5,540 nucleotides of DNA from Desulfobacterales bacterium (GTDB lineage Bacteria; Desulfobacterota; Desulfobacteria; Desulfobacterales; JAFDCJ01), in contig JAOZPY010000205.1 in NCBI GenBank assembly GCA_029932495.1, positions 1-5,540 of the forward strand, in the 5' to 3' direction. Under the pieces are notes generated by a model, which was not told the DNA's origin, ran no database searches, and was given only the letters and a program-made list of their open reading frames with translations. Each line of letters starts with the position of its first letter. Within the stretch, counting starts at the first letter, position 1. Shown here in pieces: positions 1-5,454 of the stretch. Both the position numbers and the translations under genes were made by a program.

Positions 1-912
1 CATCGGGCAGTTGAAGCAGCTGATCAGCCGCGTCCGGGCGCTTTCCAGCGTTTCCTTCCACTCTTCGGCGATTTCTTCGTTCCAGAAGTCTTTCCTGCGA
101 ACCCGGGAATTTCCCCACATGAAATTCTCGGTGTGCCATTTCTCGTCGTGAACTTTCATTTCCTGTGGCGATCCCAGGCCGGCAAGAATGGGCATGACTC
201 CGGGAATGGGATGATCTTCCCGGTATTTTATATATTCGAGGACTTCGTTGCAAAGCTCCATGTATTCAGACGGTTGGGCGATGTTTACATCTCCGTTGCC
301 CCTGACCACTATCGCTTTGACGCCCTTGTCCCCCATGACCGCACCAATGCCGCCGCGGCTGGCACTGGACCTGCCTTGCTCGATGGAAGCATAATAGACC
401 CGGTTTTCACCGGCCAGGCCGATTGCCGCCACCTGGGCCTTCGGCTGGTTAAGCTCTTTTTTAATCAGCTCCGCGGTTTCAACCGCTCCCTTGCCGGCCA
501 GGTGGGAAGCGTCGCGAATCTCCACTTTGTCATTGTTGATCCACAAATAGACCAGCTCAGGAGACTTGCCGCGCAGAATCACCTTGTCGTAGCCGGCATA
601 TTTCAACTCCGGGGCCCAGAAGCCGCCCATCATCGAAAAAGCCATCAGCTTGGTTTGTGGTGAAATGGTGGAAACAATGGTCCGGTTGCAGCCGGTGGCC
701 GGCGTGCCACACAAAAGGCCAGCGCTGAAAATCAGGAGATTATCGGGCGAAAAAGCGTCAACCTCGGGCGGAACCCGGTCCCACAAAATTTTGGCGTTGG
801 TTCCCAACCCCCCCAGATAAAGCTCGGTGTCCTTCGGGTCTGTGGCGACTTTCTCGATGTTTCCCCGGGTTAGATCAATTTCTAAATTAAAACCTGTTTC
901 TGCATACCTCAT
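1..912 (-). CDS. bamB: BamB-like tungsten AOR-family protein, probable class II benzoyl-CoA reductase active-site subunit (N-terminal 304 residues, runs off left edge)
   Basis: Translation of the minus strand gives 304 residues starting MRYAETGFNLEIDLTRG, and the frame is still open at base 1. The fold is that of aldehyde:ferredoxin oxidoreductases: an N-terminal domain with LGGLGTNAK (33-41) and CGTPATGCNR (68-77), the pterin-domain signature SRGGIGAVMGDKG (185-197), and the first two cluster cysteines as C299-x2-C302 near the edge. The third cysteine and the C-terminal half lie outside; the family is usually about 600-650 residues. The sequence matches, from memory, Geobacter metallireducens BamB more closely than archaeal AORs. 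Glu251 and His260 (in EKWHTENF) fall at positions I recall being discussed as proton donors near tungsten in the BamBC structure; this recollection is unchecked. BamB would reduce benzoyl-CoA to a cyclic dienoyl-CoA in a large cytoplasmic Bam complex, using low-potential electrons without ATP. It is the first gene of a leftward unit. Alternatives are a paralogue acting on another acyl-CoA, or a true aldehyde oxidoreductase. Confidence 0.82.
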   Translation of the reverse strand, partial: MRYAETGFNLEIDLTRGNIEKVATDPKDTELYLGGLGTNAKILWDRVPPEVDAFSPDNLLIFSAGLLCGTPATGCNRTIVSTISPQTKLMAFSMMGGFWAPELKYAGYDKVILRGKSPELVYLWINNDKVEIRDASHLAGKGAVETAELIKKELNQPKAQVAAIGLAGENRVYYASIEQGRSSASRGGIGAVMGDKGVKAIVVRGNGDVNIAQPSEYMELCNEVLEYIKYREDHPIPGVMPILAGLGSPQEMKVHDEKWHTENFMWGNSRVRRKDFWNEEIAEEWKETLESARTRLISCFNCPM

Positions 913-918
913 TTTTTA

Positions 919-926
919 CCCCTTTT
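919..926 (-). promoter_or_regulatory. Shine-Dalgarno sequence of bamB
   Basis: On the minus strand AAAAGGGG ends six bases before the ATG at 912-910. This is a strong ribosome binding site with normal spacing and fixes the start. The resulting N-terminus (MRYAETG) also matches the family. Confidence 0.75.
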
Positions 927-986
927 GCTCAACCTGCGATATGGTCGTCCGCGTTGCCTTCAAACCGGAGGAACGCGCTTTTTCCG

Positions 987-999
987 AGTGCCGGGCACT
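987..999. promoter_or_regulatory. Perfect 13-bp palindrome AGTGCCGGGCACT, candidate operator upstream of bamB
   Basis: AGTGCC (987-992) and GGCACT (994-999) are exact reverse complements around a single central G. The centre lies about 80 bases upstream of the bamB start codon, a usual place for a repressor or activator dyad. The loop is too short for an RNA hairpin, so a protein-binding site is the better reading. The regulator is unknown. Confidence 0.35.
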
Positions 1000-1039
1000 T
1001 TCAACAACCCCGGCCAGTTTTTCATGTTTCCTTGTTTCC

Positions 1040-1058
1040 TGACGGTGGCTCCCTGTCA
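1040..1058. promoter_or_regulatory. Imperfect dyad TGACGGTGGCTCCCTGTCA, candidate operator
   Basis: The outer TGAC/GTCA are perfect inverted half-sites, and six of nine arm positions are complementary overall. It lies about 137 bases upstream of bamB. A second element with the same outer half-sites lies at 1169-1186, which suggests a shared binding protein, but no family can be named from the sequence. Confidence 0.25.
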
Positions 1059-1168
1059 CAAAATAAGCGCTTTTGCCACGCTTTAGCAGTTTTGTCTTTC
1101 CACGTTTTTACCGGAAGATGATAGAAAATTACCATGCAGGGGATACGCAGACGATACCACATTTACTA

Positions 1169-1186
1169 TGACAGACATACGGGTCA
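1169..1186. promoter_or_regulatory. Dyad TGACAGACATACGGGTCA, candidate second operator
   Basis: TGAC and GTCA enclose 10 bases, against 11 in the element at 1040-1058. Three of the four half-sites in the pair read TGACRG in the outward-to-centre direction. The short motif leaves chance occurrence quite possible. Confidence 0.2.
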
Positions 1187-1421
1187 ATTGCCTGCATTCC
1201 CCACGATGGATATCCAACCCCAACGCGGCATGGCGTAAAACAGCAATTATTGTGCCAGCTCGGCGGGGAAGTCTTCATCCGGAAAGGCAAATTTCCGAAT
1301 CAGTCAATGCGCTTTTAATGGCTGGTACGACCGTTCATTGTCGAGGTCTTGTGGAGAGCGCCTGGATGACCGGCCAGTTGAGGCAATTCTTGCTGAGCGA
1401 AAACAGGAATTTTTGCCTCGG

Positions 1422-1450
1422 TTGATTATTGGCTCCATAACTGTTAGAAA
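1422..1450 (+). promoter_or_regulatory. Candidate sigma-70 promoter of mpl
   Basis: TTGATT (1422-1427) and TAGAAA (1445-1450) are separated by 17 bases, each matching four of six consensus positions. Transcription would start near 1457, giving a leader of about 65 bases before the mpl start. It is the best -35/-10 pair I see in this half of the intergenic region, but only of moderate quality. Confidence 0.35.
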
Positions 1451-1522
1451 ACCAGGACTCTCGAATTGAAGTTTGTCTTTTGTATGTTTTTAGCAATCAG
1501 TTTCAAAAGGTGAAAAAGTAAC

Positions 1523-2950
1523 ATGAAGCGGGATATGGTTGATGAAGGTAGAGTCCATCTGATCGGGATCTGCGGGACGGCCATGGCTGCCCTGGCCTGC
1601 ATGCTGCAGCGGCAGGGCTGGCAGGTAAGTGGTTCGGATACGGGAAGTTATCCGCCCATGAACGGCATCCTGGCCCGGCATAACATTGCGGTGCTGCCGG
1701 GATATGATTCAGAGCGCATTACCCCTGACCTGCAGCTGGTGGTGGTCGGCAACGTGGCGGCCCGGGAAAATCCCGAGGTGCAGAAGACCTTATCCCTGGG
1801 ATTGCCTTATAAGTCGCTGCCGGAAGTTTTATGGTCTGAATTTTTATCGGCGGCGTCAGTCAGGGTGGTGGTTGCCGGAACCCATGGGAAAACCACGACT
1901 TCAGCCCTGGCGGCCTGGGTGCTGCAGGCCGCCGGCCTGGAACCTTCTTTTCTTGTCGGCGGCCTGGTCAACAACTTTTCCGCCAATTTTCAGCTGGGTT
2001 CAAAGTCCCTGTTTGTCCTGGAGGGAGATGAGTACAATGCGGCATTTTTCGACCGCCGGGCCAAGTTCCACCATTATCGTCCCACCCACCTGCTGCTTAC
2101 CGGGCTGGAAATGGATCATGTCGATATCTTTCGCGACGTTGGGGAGATTGAAGCGGAATTTGGCCGATTGATTGCTGCCATGCCGGCAGACGGGGTGATT
2201 ATTGCCGCCGCCGACAATCAACGTCTCATGCGACTGCTTCAAAACAGTCCCTGTCCGGTACTTACTTATGGGACCATCATCCCAGGTGTTGACAGTCAGC
2301 TGGTTGGTTTCGAGCCGGTTGAGACGGGCTCCCGACTGACCGTTGCAGGAAAAGATGGGAGTTCGTTTGCTCTGGCAACGGCAACCATCGGCCGCCACAA
2401 TGCCGAAAATGTGCTGGCCGTCTATCTCCTGGCCCGAAAGTTGGGGATTGACCGGGAAGCAATTGAAAAGGCTCTAACCGCATTTTCCGGGGTGAAGCGG
2501 CGCCAGGAGGTTATTGCCCGTAAAGGAGAAACCGTTTATGTCAGTGATTTTGCCCATCACCCAACGGCCATTGACAAGACCCTGCAGGCTTTGGCGGAGC
2601 ATTATCCCCGGAGAAAATTGGTGGCGGTCTTTGAGCCGCGTACAGCAACCAGCCGGCAGGCTCTGTTTCAAAATGAACTGGCAGCTGCCTTCGGGGCTGC
2701 TGATGAGGTGGTCATTGCCCCGGTTTACCGGGGAGAAAGCATCAGTGAAGACCGCCGGCTGGCAACGGATAAGCTGGCGGCAGAAATAACCGCCAGGGGT
2801 GTTCCGGCTACGGCCGCTGCCGACGTGGAAGAAATTTTTACCCGGATTACCGCTCAAGGTCATGAACCGTGGCTGGTAGTGATCATGAGTACCGGAGATT
2901 TCGGCGGCTTGTTTGCCCGTATCCGGGAGTTTGCTGATGGTCAGCGGTAA
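1523..2950 (+). CDS. mpl: UDP-N-acetylmuramate:L-alanyl-gamma-D-glutamyl-meso-diaminopimelate ligase (murein peptide recycling)
   Basis: The 475-residue protein belongs to the Mur ligase family and acts in the cytoplasm. It joins recycled L-Ala-gamma-D-Glu-meso-DAP tripeptide to UDP-MurNAc with ATP, returning it to peptidoglycan synthesis. An N-terminal Rossmann-like domain begins VHLIGICGTAM (11-21). The central ATPase domain has the P-loop AGTHGKTTT (118-126), EGDEY (167-171) and LEMDHVDIF (195-203). The C-terminal domain has GRHNAENVLAV (290-300), SDFAHHPTAI (341-350) and FEPRTATSR (370-378). SYPPMN (42-47), the NxxxRxNP segment at 77-84 and FFDRRAKFHHYRP (175-187) are features of Mpl rather than MurC, and the length fits. 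The start at 1523 follows a weak AAGG about 12 bases upstream; an in-frame ATG at 1535 is a possible alternative. It stands alone between catabolic genes. I see no rho-independent terminator after its TAA. Confidence 0.93.
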   Translation: MKRDMVDEGRVHLIGICGTAMAALACMLQRQGWQVSGSDTGSYPPMNGILARHNIAVLPGYDSERITPDLQLVVVGNVAARENPEVQKTLSLGLPYKSLPEVLWSEFLSAASVRVVVAGTHGKTTTSALAAWVLQAAGLEPSFLVGGLVNNFSANFQLGSKSLFVLEGDEYNAAFFDRRAKFHHYRPTHLLLTGLEMDHVDIFRDVGEIEAEFGRLIAAMPADGVIIAAADNQRLMRLLQNSPCPVLTYGTIIPGVDSQLVGFEPVETGSRLTVAGKDGSSFALATATIGRHNAENVLAVYLLARKLGIDREAIEKALTAFSGVKRRQEVIARKGETVYVSDFAHHPTAIDKTLQALAEHYPRRKLVAVFEPRTATSRQALFQNELAAAFGAADEVVIAPVYRGESISEDRRLATDKLAAEITARGVPATAAADVEEIFTRITAQGHEPWLVVIMSTGDFGGLFARIREFADGQR

Positions 2951-3068
2951 AAAACCTGGCTGATTGATACCGGTATGGCCTCATTATGTAGCAGAAATTC
3001 ACCCGGGATGGTGAAAATTGATCGTTGGCTGGACCGTGAAAACCTGGGCGGTTTGCTGATTTCTGGAG

Positions 3069-3150
3069 ATTGTTTCAGGACCCGGCGGCGGTGGTGTTGT
3101 CAAGATGAAGTCTTCTTTTTCCCGCGAGGGTAAACCCGCAACGAAACAAT
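3069..3150. promoter_or_regulatory. Candidate enhancer half-sites ATTGTTTC / GAAACAAT
   Basis: ATTGTTTC (3069-3076) and its exact reverse complement GAAACAAT (3143-3150) lie 74 bases apart, close to seven helical turns. They sit about 178 and 104 bases upstream of the predicted transcription start. Sigma-54 activators usually bind paired sites 80-200 bases upstream, so the placement fits; the assignment is inference. Confidence 0.25.
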
Positions 3151-3220
3151 AATCGTGCAAAAAAGGTATTCCGTAAAAAAGGTTATCATCGCTGTGGCTG
3201 GAATTGCCGGGGCGGTCAAA

Positions 3221-3236
3221 TGGCATGCTTATTGCT
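3221..3236 (+). promoter_or_regulatory. Sigma-54 (-24/-12) promoter of the thiolase operon
   Basis: TGGCATGCTTATTGCT matches the consensus TGGCACG-N4-TTGCW with one mismatch (T for C). The invariant GG (3222-3223) and GC (3234-3235) are exactly ten bases apart. Transcription would start near 3247, leaving about 148 bases of leader before the thiolase start at 3395. Sigma-54 promoters need an ATP-dependent enhancer-binding protein, so the downstream beta-oxidation genes are probably substrate- or state-inducible. The activator gene is not in this window. Confidence 0.78.
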
Positions 3237-3311
3237 TTTTCACCTTCTACCCAATTGCCGGCTGAGAGAAGCACAAATAAACGTTGCTGTCCTGTCAATT
3301 GGCTTTTTTGC

Positions 3312-3337
3312 CGGCCGCTCAGACAGGGAGCTGGCCG
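3312..3337 (+). promoter_or_regulatory. GC-rich hairpin in the thiolase operon leader
   Basis: CGGCCGCTC (3312-3320) pairs with GAGC plus GGCCG (3328-3331 and 3333-3337), with a single bulged T at 3332 and a seven-base loop AGACAGG. No T-run follows, so it is not a standard terminator. It lies between the predicted transcription start and the thiolase ribosome binding site, where it could affect RNA stability or translation. Its loop contains GACAGG, complementary to CCTGTC at 3291-3296. Confidence 0.4.
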
Positions 3338-3394
3338 ACAGTTGTTATGTTGATGTATGGATTTTAACCAGAATGGATTTTCAGGAGATAGGCA

Positions 3395-4588
3395 ATGCGA
3401 AAAATGAGTGATGTGGTTTTTGTCAGTGCGGTTCGTACCCCCATGGGCAGCTTTGGTGGAACTTTGAAGGACATGTACGTGTATGATCTGGGGTCGTTTC
3501 CGGCCCGGGAAGCGCTCAGAAGGGCCAATGTCAGCGGCGATGAGGTAAGCGAGGCGATTATCGGCAACTGCCGCCAGGCTGGCAACCACGTCAACCCGGG
3601 CCGGACCGTGGCCCTGAAAGCCGGCTGCGCCCAGCATGTTCCCGGGGTTACGATCAACAAGGCCTGTCCCGCCGGCATGAAGGCGGTATCGATGGCAGTC
3701 CAGCAGATTGTCATGGAACAGGATAATATCGTTTTGTGCGGGGGGATGGAATCCATGAGTACCATTCCCTACCTGCTGAAAGGCGCCCGGTTCGGAGGCT
3801 TCAAGATGGGCGACCGAACCCTGGAAGACGGCTGGGGCGACAGCTTTGATCCCATTGCCAAGGTCAGCATGGGGATGACGGCGGAAAATGTGGCCGAAAA
3901 GTACAACATCAGCCGGGCAGACATGGATCTTTACGCGGTTAATTCCCATAAACGGGCTGACCAGGCCCGGGCCAATGGCTGGTTTGACGAAGAGATTACC
4001 CCGGTGACGGTGCCGGGAACCAGGAAAAAGCCGGAATTCCAGTTCGCGGTTGACGAATCCATTAAAGCTGAAACCTCGGTGGAAAAGCTGGGGAAACTGC
4101 GGACGGCTTTTAAAAAGGACGGCAAGGTAACGGCAGGAAATGCCTGCGGATTGACAGACGGGTCGGCGATGCTGGTGGCCATGACCAGGGAAGAAGCGGA
4201 GAAACGGGGCGTGAAACCTTTATTTTCCGTGGTGGATTTTACCCAGGCCGCGGTTGACGGCACCTACATGGGTGAAGGTCCCGGAGTTGCCATTCCCAAA
4301 GCGCTCAAACGGGCCGGCATGGAAGTTGGAGACATCGATTTATTTGAAATCAACGAAGCTTTTGCTTCCCAGGTGCTTGCCAACGTGGCCATGCTGAACC
4401 TGGACATGGACCGCCTCAATATCCACGGCGGAGCCATTGCCCTGGGGCATCCTACCGGCTGCAGTGGCGCCCGGATTATCGTAACCTTGTATTATGCCTT
4501 GAAGCGCCTGGACAAAGAACTTGGGGTGGCCTCCATCTGCGGCGGCGGCGGCGCGACCATGGCCATGATTATCAAGCGGGAATCGTAG
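3395..4588 (+). CDS. Thiolase (acyl-CoA acetyltransferase / 3-ketoacyl-CoA thiolase)
   Basis: This 397-residue protein has the normal length and motif order of a degradative or biosynthetic thiolase. It would cleave a 3-ketoacyl-CoA with CoA to release acetyl-CoA, or run in reverse as acetoacetyl-CoA synthase. The N-terminus VFVSAVRTPMGSFGG (8-22) is typical. The nucleophilic cysteine is Cys91 in NKACPAGMKAV (88-98). NEAF lies at 320-323, the catalytic His352 in GHPTGCSGAR (351-360) and the second catalytic cysteine, Cys382, in ICGGGGATMA (381-390). The nucleophile loop reads CPAG where most thiolases have C-G/A-S-G. The start is fixed by AGGAG at 3383-3387, seven bases upstream; Met4 is a less likely alternative. 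It is the first gene of the operon behind the sigma-54 promoter. Chain-length preference cannot be read from the sequence. A role in ring-cleavage product beta-oxidation is inferred from the neighbours. Confidence 0.93.
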   Translation: MRKMSDVVFVSAVRTPMGSFGGTLKDMYVYDLGSFPAREALRRANVSGDEVSEAIIGNCRQAGNHVNPGRTVALKAGCAQHVPGVTINKACPAGMKAVSMAVQQIVMEQDNIVLCGGMESMSTIPYLLKGARFGGFKMGDRTLEDGWGDSFDPIAKVSMGMTAENVAEKYNISRADMDLYAVNSHKRADQARANGWFDEEITPVTVPGTRKKPEFQFAVDESIKAETSVEKLGKLRTAFKKDGKVTAGNACGLTDGSAMLVAMTREEAEKRGVKPLFSVVDFTQAAVDGTYMGEGPGVAIPKALKRAGMEVGDIDLFEINEAFASQVLANVAMLNLDMDRLNIHGGAIALGHPTGCSGARIIVTLYYALKRLDKELGVASICGGGGATMAMIIKRES

Positions 4589-4646
4589 GAAAAAAGCTGC
4601 CGGGCCTTACATTCGTAAAAACGGAAAAAATAAAAAGAGGTGTATC

Positions 4647-5393
4647 ATGATTGATTTGACGGGAAAAGTAGCCATCGTTACCGGCGGCAGCCGGGGGATC
4701 GGCGCCGATATCGCCAGGCTTCTCGGACGTTTGGGGGCCAAAGTGGCAGTGAATTACAACAAGAGTGCCGACAAGGCTGAAGAAGTGGTGGCGGACATCA
4801 AGGCAGCCGGCAGTGATGCCCTGGCTTTCCAGGCGGATGTCTCCAGCTTTGCCGACGCCGAAAAAATGGTGGAAACAGTCAAGAAAACCTGGGGCACCGT
4901 ACACATTATCGTTACCAGTGCCGGGATGAACTGGGACGGCGTTATCTGGAAGATGACTCCGGAGCAGTGGCAGAAGGTCATTGATGTGGATTTGACTGGA
5001 ACCTTCAATTTTATCCGGGCCACGGCTCCCACCTTCAGGGAGCAGAAGTATGGGCGCATCATTACCATTACCTCCATCAACGGCCTGCGGGGCAAGTTCG
5101 GGCAGACCAACTATTCGGCTGCCAAGGGTGGCGTAATTGGCTTGACCAAGGCCGCCGCCAAGGACTTGGGCAAATACCTGGTGACCAGCAATTCAGTGGC
5201 CCCCGGCTTTATCCTTACCGAGATGGGTGAGGCGATGCCCGATGATTTCAAGCAGATTGCCATTAACGAGGGCGTTTTGAAAAAAGCCGGCAAGCCGGAA
5301 GACGTGGCCAATCTGGTCGCCTTCCTGGCTTCAGATGCCGCTGGTCACATTACCGGGGAAGTGATTAAGGTTGATGGCGGCCAGTATATTTAA
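4647..5393 (+). CDS. FabG/PhaB-like short-chain dehydrogenase, probable 3-hydroxyacyl-CoA dehydrogenase / 3-oxoacyl reductase
   Basis: This 248-residue classical short-chain dehydrogenase has the Rossmann cofactor motif TGGSRGIG (12-19), catalytic Ser143 and the Y156-x3-K160 pair in NYSAAKGG. The C-terminal SDAAGHITGEVIKVDGGQYI (229-248) is characteristic of FabG/PhaB-type enzymes. Two usual positions differ: the NNAG motif reads TSAG (90-93), and the structural or catalytic Asn of the NLTGxF segment is Asp115 in DVDLTGTF. NYNKSADKAEE after the second strand resembles NADP(H)-using PhaB, but cofactor choice is uncertain. Start and ribosome binding site are clear (AGAGGTG at 4636-4642). It follows the thiolase by 58 bases and precedes a crotonase-family gene, so oxidation of a 3-hydroxyacyl-CoA, or reduction of a 3-ketoacyl-CoA in the reverse direction, is the likely job. 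A fatty-acid-synthesis FabG role is less likely in this context. Confidence 0.9.
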   Translation: MIDLTGKVAIVTGGSRGIGADIARLLGRLGAKVAVNYNKSADKAEEVVADIKAAGSDALAFQADVSSFADAEKMVETVKKTWGTVHIIVTSAGMNWDGVIWKMTPEQWQKVIDVDLTGTFNFIRATAPTFREQKYGRIITITSINGLRGKFGQTNYSAAKGGVIGLTKAAAKDLGKYLVTSNSVAPGFILTEMGEAMPDDFKQIAINEGVLKKAGKPEDVANLVAFLASDAAGHITGEVIKVDGGQYI

Positions 5394-5454
5394 GGAAACG
5401 GTACATAAGGATGTGGAAATATCGTGCCAAGATTTGAGCAGATGGGAGAAAAAC

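Larger units (their letters stand above)
913..1522. other. Divergent intergenic region between bamB and mpl, no convincing gene
   Basis: About 610 bases separate the two divergent starts. The half next to bamB holds several short palindromes (987-999, 1040-1058, 1065-1072 AAGCGCTT, 1169-1186) and a tandem pair of TGTTTCCT (1025-1040). The half next to mpl holds a small hairpin (CGGAAA/TTTCCG, 1280-1297), a GAGGCAA/TTGCCTC inverted repeat (1380-1386 and 1413-1419) and a likely mpl promoter. Two short open frames overlap around 1168-1469, but neither has a ribosome binding site or a recognisable product. I looked on the minus strand for a GG-N10-GC sigma-54 promoter and a good -35/-10 pair for bamB and found neither, so its promoter remains unassigned. 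Confidence 0.7.
2951..3394. other. Intergenic control region between mpl and the thiolase operon
   Basis: This 444-base stretch holds no convincing gene. It contains candidate activator half-sites (3069-3076 and 3143-3150), a short dyad AAACC/GGTTT (3040-3054), two A-tract direct repeats AAAAAAGGT (3159-3167 and 3175-3183), the sigma-54 promoter and a roughly 148-base leader with a strong hairpin. AATTGCCGG occurs twice, at 3202-3210 and 3253-3261, either side of the promoter, and TTGCCGG again at 3308-3314. A plus-strand frame of 41 codons (3008-3133) lacks a ribosome binding site and is not called. Confidence 0.7.

Noticed and set aside
133..663. Plus-strand open frame of 176 codons
   Set aside because: It lies opposite the bamB coding strand, has no family resemblance, and the minus-strand translation is unmistakably AOR family.
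1065..1085. Possible sigma-54 promoter for bamB at GTGGCAAAAGCGC (minus strand)
   Set aside because: The GG and GC elements are seven bases apart rather than ten, which sigma-54 does not tolerate.
1280..1297. Small hairpin CGGAAA-N6-TTTCCG
   Set aside because: The stem is six base pairs with no T-run and no conserved neighbouring structure, so neither a terminator nor a riboswitch is supported.
1168..1425. Plus-strand open frame of 85 codons in the bamB-mpl gap
   Set aside because: No ribosome binding site before the ATG, composition is not protein-like, no recognisable domain, and it overlaps another open frame.
1523..2950. MurC (UDP-MurNAc:L-alanine ligase) instead of Mpl
   Set aside because: SYPPMN, FFDRRAKFHHYRP and FEPRTATSR are Mpl-type; MurC has different sequences at these places.
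2951..3000. Terminator for mpl
   Set aside because: The only dyad, ATACCGGTAT near 2968-2977, has no loop and no T-run after it, so it cannot form a standard terminator hairpin.
3008..3133. Small plus-strand open frame of 41 codons starting MVKIDRWLDRENLGG
   Set aside because: The start looks mildly protein-like, but there is no Shine-Dalgarno sequence and no promoter, and the rest (RTRRRWCC and a run of Phe) does not look like a real protein.
2999..3949. Minus-strand open frame of 316 codons covering the intergenic region and a third of the thiolase
   Set aside because: Two thirds of it is antisense to a clear thiolase, and the rest is rich in His, Pro and Gln without any domain. It would also run over the sigma-54 promoter.
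5411..5437. Eight-codon open frame before the crotonase gene
   Set aside because: Too short to support. The crotonase start has its own good ribosome binding site, and nothing suggests translational coupling.
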